Shown here one piece after another: positions 49,501 through 59,273 of a stretch of DNA of 64,000 nucleotides. The first letter of the stretch is position 1. Each line of letters opens with the position of its first letter. Origin of the DNA: Sphingobacteriaceae bacterium GW460-11-11-14-LB5 (GTDB taxonomy: Bacteria > Bacteroidota > Bacteroidia > Sphingobacteriales > Sphingobacteriaceae). The notes under the pieces were generated by a model. It searched no databases. It was not told the DNA's origin and saw only the letters and a list, made by a program, of their open reading frames with translations. The DNA lies in NCBI GenBank assembly GCA_002151545.1, contig CP021237.1:1364001-1428000 (forward strand). Reading direction: 5' to 3'. The position numbers and the translations under genes were made by a program.

Positions 49501-50629
49501 TGGAGAAAAACTCTATGAAAAATTTTACCAGGATCCTGGAAATAAATCAGCAAAAGGAGGTTTCGGTATCGGTTTGTACCTGGCGAAGAATTTTATCGAA
49601 ATGCATGGCGGAACCATAAACTATACCAGCACTGAAAATAAAGGCACCATTTTTAATATCAGTTTACGCAGGGGGATAAGCCATTTTAAAGATGCCGTTA
49701 TTTTGCAGGAGGCACTGGTAGATACCGATTCGTCCTTATTTAAAGAGCTGATAGAAGATGAAATAACCGCAAATAAAATTGTAGAAGCTGCAGAAGAACC
49801 ATTGATAGACAGTCAGCTGGCCCTGGATTTGAAAACACTGTTGATTATTGATGACAATATCGAAATCAGAGAGTACTTAAAACAGGTTTTCAGAATGGAT
49901 TATCACCTTTACGAAGCTGGCAATGGAGAGGATGGATACGATATGGTAAAAGAACTGTTGCCCGATATTGTCATCTGCGATGTTATGATGGATGGGATAA
50001 CCGGGATAGAACTTTGTAGTAAAATAAAAGAAGATGTAGCCGTTTCGCACATTCCTATTATATTGTTAACGGCTATTTCTGCTCCAGAAGTTAAACTGAA
50101 AGGGATAGAAGGCGGGGCCGACGATTACATCAGTAAACCTTTTGATAAAGATTTCTTAAAAGCAAGGGTAGCCAGCATCTTAAAAAGCAAAAACGCCCTG
50201 CAAAGATATTTTTATAACGAAATTACCCTCAATTCGAACAACACCAAAATCTCTGCTGAATACAAAGAGTTTTTAGATCACTGTATTCGTATTGTAGAAG
50301 AACACCTCATCGATCCCGATTTTAATATCGATACATTGACGGCAACCATTGGTATGTCGAGATCTAATCTTTACCGTAAAATAAAATCCATTTCTGGTCA
50401 GTCGGCCAATGGCTTTATCCGTTTCATCAGATTGAGAAAAGCCGCCGAAATTTTTATCAATACCGATAAAACCATTCAGGAAACTTCCTACATGGTGGGC
50501 ATTAACGATCCCAAATATTTTAGAGAGCAATTTTACAGGCTCTTTAATATGAACCCATCCCAGTACATCAAAAAATTCCGAAAGCCATTTTCCAATAATA
50601 TAAATACCACAGTTAAAAAAGGTAAATAG
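46505..50629 (+). CDS. Hybrid two-component system sensor/regulator (HTCS)
   Basis: This 1374-residue one-protein signalling system has a signal sequence (1-22), two seven-bladed propellers made of repeats such as GFIWVGTENGLCKFD, a Y_Y_Y domain (about 710-775) and a membrane helix (about 785-805). The histidine kinase has H846 in NVSHEFRTPLTLI, with HATPase motifs NLLSNAIKFTPEGG, DTGCGI and GFGIGLYLAKNF. A receiver domain has D1159 in IVICDVMMDGITG, and an AraC-type DNA-binding domain spans about 1262-1370. Such proteins bind glycan fragments in the periplasm and activate nearby glycan-use genes. It lies directly upstream of the SusC/SusD operon. Confidence 0.95.
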   Translation: MRLIRLTCFILHFFLLFTHVKAQELRTNNQPVLTGHYVIKTYGINEGLPSKSTTAALKDKRGFIWVGTENGLCKFDGYAFKIYVNITGDTTSLTNNYINAVVEDKNGVFWVGTMNGLNKFDPVTEKFERFYHKENNRTSLSNNKIWSLLIDRTNKLWVGTDDGFNLFNKNSNAFTVYQPDFKDPDAIKGKSVNAIAEDKAGNLWLGNWSKGLNKFDKKTKSFKNYTQKEVAGEKNPNDIWTLCLDADGMIWIGSYWKGDLFRFDPKSESFTTYASKGTGNASIFSVLNLGTEKLLVGGSAGVFWVNTKLNKWEKIEELEFFANGGLYRDKSGMIWICGKNGFSKIDFNQYKFNFISLPFGQAEIKSIISYGKDFWVGTNKGLFKYNPDNHAVSKLQHTGNPNSLSSSEIINLSTDLKNRLWVMGENGFDRYDEKANKFIHHHHRSALGSFFNEDVFRDLIEVNADEYYLATDAGLKVYNDKTNSYTHYFNDPKNQASLSNNHLYCLLKDAQGNVWIGTYGSGLSRFNPKTRKFSNYMINNSKRGGISNNIVNSLYLDSHQNVWVCTRDGLNKYIAKTNTFEIYSKQNGFASNVFTDLVEDNNGRLWVTTEQGISLFDPVSKMVKNYDEKDGVYANAAICKNAKGEIYLAGSKGIVYFNPQLLKYNKTAPAVYFSDFSIFNKLILPGDDSPLKLPVYMTREITLPYSQSVLSFGFVALNYTLSEKNKYAYFLEGFDKKWNYSGSEHKVTYTNLNPGKYVLKVRASNNDGIWNMEGNSIGITITPPWYRTWWAFCIYGLTFFGMIYAYLKYREHRANLEFQVKLAHVESEKEKELSEKKLSFFTNVSHEFRTPLTLIINPVKELLYKNDKNVDTTDLNIVYRNAKRLLSLVDQLLLFRKADTYGEKLKVAPVNLVSLCKEVFLCFVHQARSKNIVLDFIGTDEVIPFYADREKIEIVFFNLLSNAIKFTPEGGTVKMIVGNRGEDIQVGIEDTGCGITTVAGEKLYEKFYQDPGNKSAKGGFGIGLYLAKNFIEMHGGTINYTSTENKGTIFNISLRRGISHFKDAVILQEALVDTDSSLFKELIEDEITANKIVEAAEEPLIDSQLALDLKTLLIIDDNIEIREYLKQVFRMDYHLYEAGNGEDGYDMVKELLPDIVICDVMMDGITGIELCSKIKEDVAVSHIPIILLTAISAPEVKLKGIEGGADDYISKPFDKDFLKARVASILKSKNALQRYFYNEITLNSNNTKISAEYKEFLDHCIRIVEEHLIDPDFNIDTLTATIGMSRSNLYRKIKSISGQSANGFIRFIRLRKAAEIFINTDKTIQETSYMVGINDPKYFREQFYRLFNMNPSQYIKKFRKPFSNNINTTVKKGK

Positions 50630-50858
50630 AAAATAGATATTGCTTCTGTTTTAATAATCGGCCTCAAAATGTCGTTTTGGGTTGATTTCGGTTTGTTTAC
50701 CTCTCTAATTTGGATTGTTTGTACCCCTTTTAAGTTATTTGTTGACGCTAATTTAGCCTTCCACAGTACAGCGCTATAATCGCCATACCGATAGAGAATT
50801 TCTGTCGGGTGGATGATAAAACTGAGCTGTTAACCAAATATTAAACTTGCAAACTAAA

Positions 50859-53800
50859 ATGAGAAAAAAAGTTCAGAAGGGATTTTTGCCAAAATCCTTT
50901 ACCATTAAAACACTGGCATTTCTATTTGTCTTATCCATCAGTTTCCCCGCATTGGCATCTTTAGTTTCTGTTAAAACAGGAATAAAAAACCAGCTTAAAG
51001 AAATTGTGGTAACGGGAACAGTAACAAATGAAACGGGTGCTACATTTCCTGGTGTAGCCGTTAAAATCAAGGGCACAGAGAAGGCGGTACAAACCGATGC
51101 GAAGGGTAACTATAGTATTGCTGTTGCGACTACAACAGATGTACTCGTTTTTTCTTATGTTGGCTACACGAGTCAGGAACAAACTGTAGGAAACAGAACT
51201 TCCATTAATGTTCAGCTTGGTTCAGAATCTAAAACATTAAGCGAACTCGTAGTGGTTGGTTACGGTACGCAGAAAAAGGCAACCTTAACAGGCTCAATAT
51301 CGCAGGTAAAAGGAAGTGAACTGATGAAAAGCCCACAGCCAAACCTGTCGAACTCGCTGGCAGGCCGGTTTTCGGGTGTAATTGTAAACAACCGCAGTGG
51401 CGAACCCGGTGTTGATGGCTCCAGCATTACCGTAAGGGGACTGGCCACCACCGGGAGCAATAATGTGCTCATTGTTGTTGATGGTGTTCCTGGCCAGATT
51501 GGTGGCCTGGAGCGTTTAGATCCAAACGACATCGAAAGTGTATCGGTATTAAAAGATGCTTCTGCGGCTATTTATGGTAACCGGGCTGCAAATGGGGTAA
51601 TATTGGTGACCACCAAAAAAGGAAAAACGGGTAAACCATCTATAAGTTACAGTTTTAACCAGGGTTTTGGTTCGCCTACCAGGTTGCCTAAAATGGCCGA
51701 TGCTGCTACTTATGCACAAATTATGAACGAAATTAGTTTCGATTCAAACCCTGCAGGAGGCCTTAATCAATCTTATACCGCAGATCAGATTGAGAAATTC
51801 CGCAATGGTTCTGATCCGCTCTTGTATCCTAATACCGATTGGATTAACGAAACACTGAAAAAGACTGCGCTTCAAAGTCAGCATAGCCTTTCGGTTAATG
51901 GCGGTAGTGAAGATGTAAAATATTACGTTTCATTAGGCACGATCGCTCAGGATGGTTTATACAAAAATGGTGCAACTAAATACAATCAGTATAATTTCCG
52001 TAGTAACGTTGATGCCAATATTTCTAAATATATTAAAGTTGGTTTATCCGTATCGGGCAGGCAAGAGAACCGCGTATTTCCGCAAGTTGGGGCAGGTGAT
52101 ATTTTTAGATCTATCTATCGGGCAAAACCAATTGCAGCCGCATATTACCCTAATGGTTTGCCAACAACCGGAATAGAAAATGCAAACCCTGCAATGCAGG
52201 TAACCGATATCGGGGGTACCAATAAAAATCCTACACAGGTTTTAAATGGAATTTTAAGGGCTACCTTTATTATACCAGGGGTAGAGGGACTTTCTGTAGA
52301 TGGCTTTTTCTCGGCAGATAAATCAAATGTATTTAGTAAAAGTTTTAACAAACCTTACCTGTTATACCAGTATGATCAAGGTACAAAAAACTTTAACAGC
52401 GTAATTGTTGGCGGTAACAACCAAAAAGCAACTTTAACCGAAAGCCATAGAAATGAGTCGCTGCTGACTTCCAATATTAAACTAAACTATGCCCGTAAAT
52501 TTAACCTGCACGATATTAATGCCTTTGTAGGTTACGAGCAGAGTGAAAATCACTTAGAGTATTTTGATGCACAACGCTTTAATTTTTTATCTACCTCTTT
52601 ACCCGAACTTTCTCAGGGTGGTACAGCGGCTACCGATTTCCTGAACTCTGGTTATAGTTCTAATTATAACAGACGAAGTGTAATTAGCCGTTTAGCTTAT
52701 AGTTACGATGAAAAATATCTCTTCGAAGGGCAACTCCGTGTTGACGGTTCATCTATTTTTCCGCAAGGAAAACAGTATGGTGTTTTTCCATCTGCTTCTG
52801 CAGGTTGGGTAATCTCAAAAGAAAAATGGTTTAACGAAAATGTTAAATTCATTGATAACTTAAAAATCCGCGCATCGTATGGTTCTTTGGGTAATGATAA
52901 TGTAAATGGTTTCCAATATTTTGATAATTATGTACTGGTTGGTAATGGATTTGTAGCCAGAGACGCCAGCAATGCGCTAACTATTCAGCCTGGTGTAAAC
53001 CTGGTTAAATTGGCAAACCCGAACATTACCTGGGAGGTAGCGAAAAAACTCGATATCGGTTTTAATGCTACGGTATTTAAAAACTTTAGTATCGAAGCCA
53101 TTTATTTCCAGCAAAAACGTTCTGATATCTTAACCACCCGTAATGCTTCATTGCCAGGCTCTTCAGGTATTGTAAATCCTTACGGATCTGATCCGCTGGT
53201 TCCATCAGAAAATATAGGGAAAGTAAACAGCAACGGCTTCGAAGCCACTTTAGGCTATAACCATAATGGTGAAAATTTTAAGTGGAATTTATCGGGTAAC
53301 ATTACCTACGCTAAAAATAAGGTAGTTTTTATTGATGAGGCCAGCGGTACCTTAGATTATCAGCGCCAAACCGGAAGAACACTAAATTCTTACCTCTTGT
53401 ACAATAGCATCGGTATATTTAGAACACAACAGGAATTGGATGCTTATCCACACGTAAGTGGTGCTAAAATAGGCGACCTTAAATACTTAGATTATAATGG
53501 CGATGGCAAAATTACCGCCGATGATCAAACCAGATCAGACTATAGCAATACCCCTCAGATTACCTATGGTGTAAACTTCGGGGCCTCCTACAAGAATTTC
53601 GATGTATCATTCGTATTGTCGGGTCAGGGGCAGGTAAGCCAATATGTGTTGCCTGAAGCAGGAAGTGTAGGTAACTTTTACAGTAGCTGGGCCGATAACC
53701 GGTTTAGTGCATCAAACCCGAACGGCACTTATCCAAGAGTTACAGACCGTGCATCAAATGCCATCAGTGGCGGGCAGTTTACCAACACGTTTTGGTTAAA

Positions 53801-54023
53801 CGATGCTTCTTTTTTAAGACTTAAAAACGTAGAAATTGCCTATAATTTAAAGGCGGCGTTTTTACAGAAAATAAATGTTTCAGGCTTAAGATTTTATGCC
53901 AGTGCATTTAACCTGCTCACCTTTTCAAAAGTTAAAGATTATGATCCCGAAGGAAACAGCGGCAGTGGCCAGTTTTATCCACAACAACGCATTATTAATC
54001 TGGGCGCTAATATTAAATTCTAA
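50859..54023 (+). CDS. SusC/RagA-type TonB-dependent outer-membrane transporter
   Basis: This 1054-residue transporter has a signal peptide (about 1-34), a carboxypeptidase-regulatory-like domain (VTGTVTNETGATFPGVAVKI onward, about 50-125), a plug domain (VVVGYGTQKKATLTGSISQV, VRGLATTGSNNVLIVVDGVPG cut at two motifs) and a 22-strand beta-barrel ending LGANIKF. SusC proteins import oligosaccharides using the TonB system together with a SusD lid lipoprotein, encoded 5 bp downstream. ATG 50859 is chosen over TTG 50847. The HTCS is upstream and probably controls it. Confidence 0.96.
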   Translation: MRKKVQKGFLPKSFTIKTLAFLFVLSISFPALASLVSVKTGIKNQLKEIVVTGTVTNETGATFPGVAVKIKGTEKAVQTDAKGNYSIAVATTTDVLVFSYVGYTSQEQTVGNRTSINVQLGSESKTLSELVVVGYGTQKKATLTGSISQVKGSELMKSPQPNLSNSLAGRFSGVIVNNRSGEPGVDGSSITVRGLATTGSNNVLIVVDGVPGQIGGLERLDPNDIESVSVLKDASAAIYGNRAANGVILVTTKKGKTGKPSISYSFNQGFGSPTRLPKMADAATYAQIMNEISFDSNPAGGLNQSYTADQIEKFRNGSDPLLYPNTDWINETLKKTALQSQHSLSVNGGSEDVKYYVSLGTIAQDGLYKNGATKYNQYNFRSNVDANISKYIKVGLSVSGRQENRVFPQVGAGDIFRSIYRAKPIAAAYYPNGLPTTGIENANPAMQVTDIGGTNKNPTQVLNGILRATFIIPGVEGLSVDGFFSADKSNVFSKSFNKPYLLYQYDQGTKNFNSVIVGGNNQKATLTESHRNESLLTSNIKLNYARKFNLHDINAFVGYEQSENHLEYFDAQRFNFLSTSLPELSQGGTAATDFLNSGYSSNYNRRSVISRLAYSYDEKYLFEGQLRVDGSSIFPQGKQYGVFPSASAGWVISKEKWFNENVKFIDNLKIRASYGSLGNDNVNGFQYFDNYVLVGNGFVARDASNALTIQPGVNLVKLANPNITWEVAKKLDIGFNATVFKNFSIEAIYFQQKRSDILTTRNASLPGSSGIVNPYGSDPLVPSENIGKVNSNGFEATLGYNHNGENFKWNLSGNITYAKNKVVFIDEASGTLDYQRQTGRTLNSYLLYNSIGIFRTQQELDAYPHVSGAKIGDLKYLDYNGDGKITADDQTRSDYSNTPQITYGVNFGASYKNFDVSFVLSGQGQVSQYVLPEAGSVGNFYSSWADNRFSASNPNGTYPRVTDRASNAISGGQFTNTFWLNDASFLRLKNVEIAYNLKAAFLQKINVSGLRFYASAFNLLTFSKVKDYDPEGNSGSGQFYPQQRIINLGANIKF

Positions 54024-54028
54024 ACATC

Positions 54029-55729
54029 ATGAATACTAAATCAATACATAAAATATTATTAGGCCTGTCGTTCATCTCCTTAAGCATGGTGGGCTGTAAA
54101 AAAGATTTTTTAAATGTAGAACCCACAGATAGGATTTCTACCGCTACGATAGAAAGCGATACGTCGGTTCTGGAGGCTTATGTAACCAACCGCTATATTG
54201 CTACCCGCTTGCAGGATAAAGAAGGTGATGGTTCTGCACCAGGCTTTGGCAGGGGCTTCGAATACAGCATGTGGAGCTCTTACACTGACGAATCTGTTTA
54301 CAATAACGACGATTTTACCTGGTTGATTCAAAGAGGACAGCTGGCTCCGGAAAATTTAGGTAGTGCGGGCGTATATTGGGGCAGGAGCTACAAAAGTATC
54401 AGAGAATGTAATTATGCGCTTAGTGTGCTTGCTAACATTGCAATGAGTCCATCGCATAAAAAACAATTGATCGCAGAACTCAAATTTGTAAGGGCTTTCC
54501 GTTACCAGGATTTAATCCGAAATTATGGTGGCGTAGTGTTAATGGGGGATAAAGTAACCAGCCTGACTGATAACCTACAAGACCCGGCTTTGTTTCAACG
54601 TGCAACAATAAAACAGAGTATTGATTATGCTGTGGCGCAACTGGATCAGGCTGCAGCAGATCTACCACTCGATAACAGCAATAGCTGGATGGCTGGCCGG
54701 GCTACTAAAGGTGCTGCATTAGCACTTAAATCCCGCTTGCTTTTATATGCCGCCAGTCCCTTGTACAACGCAGGTACATGGGAGGCAGCAGCAGCAGCGG
54801 CACAAGCTGTTATTGGCTTAAATAAATACAGTATTTATACCGGAGGTTATGAAAATCTGTTCCTGAATGATCAGAATAACGAAATCATCTTCGCCAGATT
54901 GTTTACCAAAAATGCCAATCATACTCACCTGGAAATTGCAAACGGGCCAAATGGTTATGGTGGCTGGGGAGGAAATCTTCCTATGCAGAACCTGGTAGAT
55001 GATTACCAGATGGCCAACGGAAAACCCATTACCGACCCCACTTCTGGTTACGATGTAAACAATCCATATCAAGGCCGCGATCCACGTTTTGCAGCAACCA
55101 TTTTGTACAACGGAGCAGCTTACCGCGAACGTAATGTAGAAACTTTTATTCCGGGCGGGAAAGACAGTAAAGATGGAATTGATAACTGGAATACAACTAA
55201 AACAGGTTATTACCTTAAAAAATTCATGAACAATGCTTATCCTCTACAAAATCCATGGGGAAATGCAGGTTTTCAGCCATGGATCTATTTTAGATATGCA
55301 GAAATATTGCTTAATTATGCAGAAGCAGCAAACGAAGCTTATGGACCAGAGGCTGTTCCTGCCGGAGCTACAATGTCGGCCAGACAAGCCATAAATATGG
55401 TACGTGCAAGACCTGGTGTAAATATGCCGGCATTAGCCGTCGGAATTACACAATCGCAAATGCGTGATGCCGTACGTTATGAGCGGAGAGTGGAACTCGC
55501 CTTTGAAGAACACCGTTTTTATGATGTAAGGAGATGGAAAATTGCAGATATAACCGAAAATAAACCTGCCGGCGGAATCATTATTACAAAAGTTGGTACA
55601 GGATTTACCTATACTTCTAAAATTGCCCTGGATGGACGTAAATTTGAAACCAAACATTATTGGTTGCCAATACCAAGGGCAGAAATTTTGGCCTCTGGAG
55701 GTAAATTACAGCAAAACCCAGGATATTAA
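54029..55729 (+). CDS. SusD/RagB-type surface glycan-binding lipoprotein
   Basis: This 566-residue lipoprotein has a lipobox with C23 (SMVGCKKDF), a tetratricopeptide-like N-terminal half with the typical AELKFVRAFRYQDLIRNYGG helix, and a C-terminal segment with FRYAEILLNYAEAANEA and VRYERRVELAFEEHRFYDVRR. It binds oligosaccharide at the surface and closes over SusC. It forms the core transport complex with the upstream gene and is followed 18 bp later by the GH30 gene. Confidence 0.96.
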   Translation: MNTKSIHKILLGLSFISLSMVGCKKDFLNVEPTDRISTATIESDTSVLEAYVTNRYIATRLQDKEGDGSAPGFGRGFEYSMWSSYTDESVYNNDDFTWLIQRGQLAPENLGSAGVYWGRSYKSIRECNYALSVLANIAMSPSHKKQLIAELKFVRAFRYQDLIRNYGGVVLMGDKVTSLTDNLQDPALFQRATIKQSIDYAVAQLDQAAADLPLDNSNSWMAGRATKGAALALKSRLLLYAASPLYNAGTWEAAAAAAQAVIGLNKYSIYTGGYENLFLNDQNNEIIFARLFTKNANHTHLEIANGPNGYGGWGGNLPMQNLVDDYQMANGKPITDPTSGYDVNNPYQGRDPRFAATILYNGAAYRERNVETFIPGGKDSKDGIDNWNTTKTGYYLKKFMNNAYPLQNPWGNAGFQPWIYFRYAEILLNYAEAANEAYGPEAVPAGATMSARQAINMVRARPGVNMPALAVGITQSQMRDAVRYERRVELAFEEHRFYDVRRWKIADITENKPAGGIIITKVGTGFTYTSKIALDGRKFETKHYWLPIPRAEILASGGKLQQNPGY

Positions 55730-55747
55730 TCAGATAATTAACATCAC

Positions 55748-57265
55748 ATGATAAAGTATTATAAACAAATCAGTTCTTTTCTTACCTGTATTTCCTTGTT
55801 TTGCTATGGTAATGTTTTGGCACAAAAAACTGTAAAAATTGAAATTGATCCATCGGTTCAGTTTCAAACAATAGAAGGTTTCGGGGCATCTGATGCCTGG
55901 TCTTGTCAATTCGCCGGATTATGGCCTGATGAGAAAAGGGATAGAATGGCCGATTTGCTTTTTAGTACACAAGTAACCAAAACAGGCCAGCCCCTTGGTA
56001 TTGGTTTAAACATGTGGCGTTTTAGCATTGGTGCAGGGAGCGCATCACAAGGTAAGGCAAGCGATATTGGCGACGAATGGCGTCGTCAGTACGCTTTTCT
56101 TCAACAGGATGGCAGTTACAACTGGAATGCCATGCCGGGGCAAACCTGGTTTCTGAAGGCGGCTAAAAAACGTGGCGTAAATCAATTTATTGGCTTTGTA
56201 AACAGTCCGCATGTGTTATTTACCAAAAACGGAAAAGCCTACTCAACTGATGGTAACTGTAACCTGGATTTTAATAAACTACCTGAGTTTTCAGCCGATC
56301 TTGTGGCAACAATAAAAGGATTAAAGAAAACAACAGGTATAACATTGGATTATGTGAGTCCTGCAAATGAACCGCAATGGAAATGGAATGAGCATAAACA
56401 GGAAGGTTGCCCGTACAATAATACCGAACTGGCCAAACTGTTTAAAGGCATTAATGAGGCTTTTGTGAAAAACCAGCTCAAAACAAAAATACAGATAGGT
56501 GAGGCTGGTCAGTTAGATTATTTATATGACAATGGTAATGAAGCAAAAGGAAATCAGGTTTTTCAGTTCTTTAATGCTGCATCACCCAATTATGTTGGTA
56601 ATCTTTCCAATATTGACAATTCCATCTCAGGACATAGCTATTTTACAACCAGCCCGGAACAAAAATTCATTGATGTACGTAAAAAAACAGGCAATGCAGT
56701 AGCCAGTATAAAAGGTTTAAGGTATTGGATGTCTGAATATTGTGTGCTAGGTGATGATGTTCTAAAAGGCGAAAAACGAGACTTAGGCATGGTAACGGCT
56801 TTGTTTATTGCAAGGTTAATTCATCACGATCTGGTTCTGTCCAATGCTACATCATGGCAATGGTGGCTGGCAGTATCAACAGGCGATTATAAGGACGGAC
56901 TGGTTTATATCGATCGAAATAAAACCGACGGCCAGGTGTATGATAGTAAAATGTTGTGGGCCTTAGGCAATTATAGCCGTTTTATAAAAGAGGGGAGTAA
57001 ACGCCTTCAGGTTAAAATGGTAGATGAAAAAGCGGCCCCAATTTACGTGTCATCCTACCGGCAGGATAAAAAGATCGTAACCGTGGTGGTTAATACTACT
57101 GATAATGATGTGGATCTTGATCTGGAGGTTAAAGGACAGGTACAAAGCGTTGCTCAAACTTATGTTACTTCAGCTGAATATAGTCTGGCCCCCTATAAAC
57201 AATATACAAACACCAAAAAAATTAATATTCTGCCTAAATCGATTACCACTGTAATTAGCGATTAA
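55748..57265 (+). CDS. Secreted GH30 glycoside hydrolase, endo-beta-1,6-galactanase-like
   Basis: This 505-residue protein has a signal peptide (about 1-25, ending VLAQ), a TIM barrel with side beta-domain, acid/base E208 in SPANEPQWKW and nucleophile E330 in YWMSEYCV. The sequence after the acid/base (HKQEGCPYNN) resembles characterised GH30 endo-beta-1,6-galactanases, which have a similar QEG-x-P stretch, so that activity on type II arabinogalactan side chains is favoured. Other GH30 activities (beta-glucosidase, xylanase) are less likely. It is the third gene of the susC operon. Confidence 0.82.
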   Translation: MIKYYKQISSFLTCISLFCYGNVLAQKTVKIEIDPSVQFQTIEGFGASDAWSCQFAGLWPDEKRDRMADLLFSTQVTKTGQPLGIGLNMWRFSIGAGSASQGKASDIGDEWRRQYAFLQQDGSYNWNAMPGQTWFLKAAKKRGVNQFIGFVNSPHVLFTKNGKAYSTDGNCNLDFNKLPEFSADLVATIKGLKKTTGITLDYVSPANEPQWKWNEHKQEGCPYNNTELAKLFKGINEAFVKNQLKTKIQIGEAGQLDYLYDNGNEAKGNQVFQFFNAASPNYVGNLSNIDNSISGHSYFTTSPEQKFIDVRKKTGNAVASIKGLRYWMSEYCVLGDDVLKGEKRDLGMVTALFIARLIHHDLVLSNATSWQWWLAVSTGDYKDGLVYIDRNKTDGQVYDSKMLWALGNYSRFIKEGSKRLQVKMVDEKAAPIYVSSYRQDKKIVTVVVNTTDNDVDLDLEVKGQVQSVAQTYVTSAEYSLAPYKQYTNTKKINILPKSITTVISD

Positions 57266-57371
57266 TTTCTAACATCCTCATTAAATCCCATTTGATTTTA
57301 AGGCCGAAAGGCACTATTTAGATCGATATGGCCATGCTTTGTCTTAATTTTTACCTTAAAGATAACACACT

Positions 57372-59210
57372 ATGAAACCTATTCTTAAAAATTTAATGCT
57401 TACAGTAATCCTGATTACTTGTTTCGCGGGCCTTAAAAGCCATGCCCAGTCTAAGCATACGTTTAAACTTGCAGACTCTGTTTTCCTGCTTGATAATAAA
57501 CCTTTCCAGATTATTTCCGGTGAAATGCACTATCCCCGGATACCCAGGGAAGCCTGGAGAGATAGGATGAAAATGGCTAAAGCAATGGGGTTAAATACCA
57601 TTGGTACCTATGTTTTCTGGAATGTACATGAGCCACAGAAAGATAAATATGATTTTTCAGGAAATAACGATATCGCAGAATTTGTGCGTATTGCCAAAGA
57701 AGAAGGTTTATGGGTGGTGCTCAGGCCAAGTCCATATGTATGTGCCGAATGGGAATTTGGGGGGTATCCGTTTTGGTTGCAAAACATTAAAGGTTTACAG
57801 GTTAGGAGTAAAGAGGCACAATACCTAAAAGAATATAAAGAATACCTTACCGAGGTGGGTAAACGCCTTGCACCATTGCAAATAAACCATGGTGGCAACA
57901 TATTAATGGTTCAGGTAGAAAATGAATATGGTTCTTATGGGAACGATAAAGAATACCTGCAGATGAATACCCGGTTTTTTAAAGAAGCGGGTTTTGATGG
58001 GGTACTTTCTACTTGCGATCCGGTTCCGGCCTTAGAAGGCGGACATTTGGCCGGATTGCTTCCTGGCGTAAATGGTATCGATAATCCTGCTCAAATCAGA
58101 ACACTCATCAAGAGATATAATAACGGTGTTGGGCCATATTTTGTACCGGAGTGGTACCCGGCCTGGTTCGATTGGTGGGGTACAAAACACCATCAGGTAG
58201 ACCCTAAAACTTATGCCGATAAATTAGATACCGTACTTAAAGGAGGCATCTCCATCAATATGTACATGTTTCATGGCGGTACCACCCGGGGTTTTATGAA
58301 TGGGGCAAACTATAACGATTCTACCGCTTACGAACCACAGATTAGTAGTTATGATTATGATGCACCCTTAGATGAAGCCGGGAATGCAACCCCTAAATTT
58401 ATGCTTTTTCGCGAAACCATAAAAAAGAATCTGCCGGCTAACCAAACGCTGCCCGATGTTCCCAAACCTAAGCCTGCAATTACATTACCTTCAATAACCC
58501 TTACCAAAACGATAGATATATTTAGTTTGATCGGAAAACCGCAACTAAGCGAAAATCCATTAACCTTCGAAGCCCTGAACCAGCCATATGGCTTCGTGCT
58601 GTACAGCAGTACGATAAAGGGTGGACGTAAAGGCGTAATCAAAATCAACGAATTGCGCGATTATGGTTTGGTATTTATCAATAAAAAAAGGGTAGGTGTT
58701 TTAGACAGAAGGCTTAATCAGGATAGTGTAGTGGTCGATCTTCCTGCAGGGATGGTACAATTAGATATTCTTGTCGAAAATATGGGCAGGGTTAATTTTG
58801 GACCTTATTTATTGAAAAATAATAAGGGCATCACCAAAAATGTAACTTTTAATAACACGGTGATTAAATCATGGAAAATGTACAGGCTGCCATTTGATCA
58901 GGTAGATGTCCAAAAGAAACCAGCTGGAGTGGCCAGGCCAACGGGACCTGTGCTTAAGTCCGCCTCATTTAATTTAACGAAAGTTGCCGATACCTACTTA
59001 GATATGCGCCAATGGGGTAAAGGATTGGTTTGGGTAAATGGACATAATCTGGGTAAATATTGGGCAATTGGTCCACAACAAACACTTTATCTGCCCGCAG
59101 AATGGCTGAAAAAGGGGAAAAACGAAGTGGTTGTTTTCGAATTACTAAAAGCAAATCAAAATAAATTAATCAGTTTACCTAAACCTATTTTAAATGAATT
59201 AAAAAACTAA
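57372..59210 (+). CDS. Secreted GH35 beta-galactosidase
   Basis: This 612-residue protein has a signal peptide (about 1-26, ending SHAQ). The GH35 barrel begins with IISGEMHYPRIPREAWRDRM, with acid/base E185 in VQVENEYGSYG and nucleophile E260 in FVPEWYPAWFDWWG. C-terminal jelly-roll domains include WGKGLVWVNGHNLGKYWAIG. The family releases terminal beta-D-galactose from glycans. It follows GH30 after about 100 bp and would act on the galacto-oligosaccharides produced by it. Confidence 0.92.
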   Translation: MKPILKNLMLTVILITCFAGLKSHAQSKHTFKLADSVFLLDNKPFQIISGEMHYPRIPREAWRDRMKMAKAMGLNTIGTYVFWNVHEPQKDKYDFSGNNDIAEFVRIAKEEGLWVVLRPSPYVCAEWEFGGYPFWLQNIKGLQVRSKEAQYLKEYKEYLTEVGKRLAPLQINHGGNILMVQVENEYGSYGNDKEYLQMNTRFFKEAGFDGVLSTCDPVPALEGGHLAGLLPGVNGIDNPAQIRTLIKRYNNGVGPYFVPEWYPAWFDWWGTKHHQVDPKTYADKLDTVLKGGISINMYMFHGGTTRGFMNGANYNDSTAYEPQISSYDYDAPLDEAGNATPKFMLFRETIKKNLPANQTLPDVPKPKPAITLPSITLTKTIDIFSLIGKPQLSENPLTFEALNQPYGFVLYSSTIKGGRKGVIKINELRDYGLVFINKKRVGVLDRRLNQDSVVVDLPAGMVQLDILVENMGRVNFGPYLLKNNKGITKNVTFNNTVIKSWKMYRLPFDQVDVQKKPAGVARPTGPVLKSASFNLTKVADTYLDMRQWGKGLVWVNGHNLGKYWAIGPQQTLYLPAEWLKKGKNEVVVFELLKANQNKLISLPKPILNELKN

Positions 59211-59273
59211 AGAAACAACCTCAACCATTTTCTGATTAACGCCTCACTAACCAAATATTAAATTAAAAAACCT

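Noticed and set aside
46505..50629. HTCS considered as separate kinase and AraC genes
   Set aside because: The frame is continuous and the domain order is the standard one for hybrid two-component systems.
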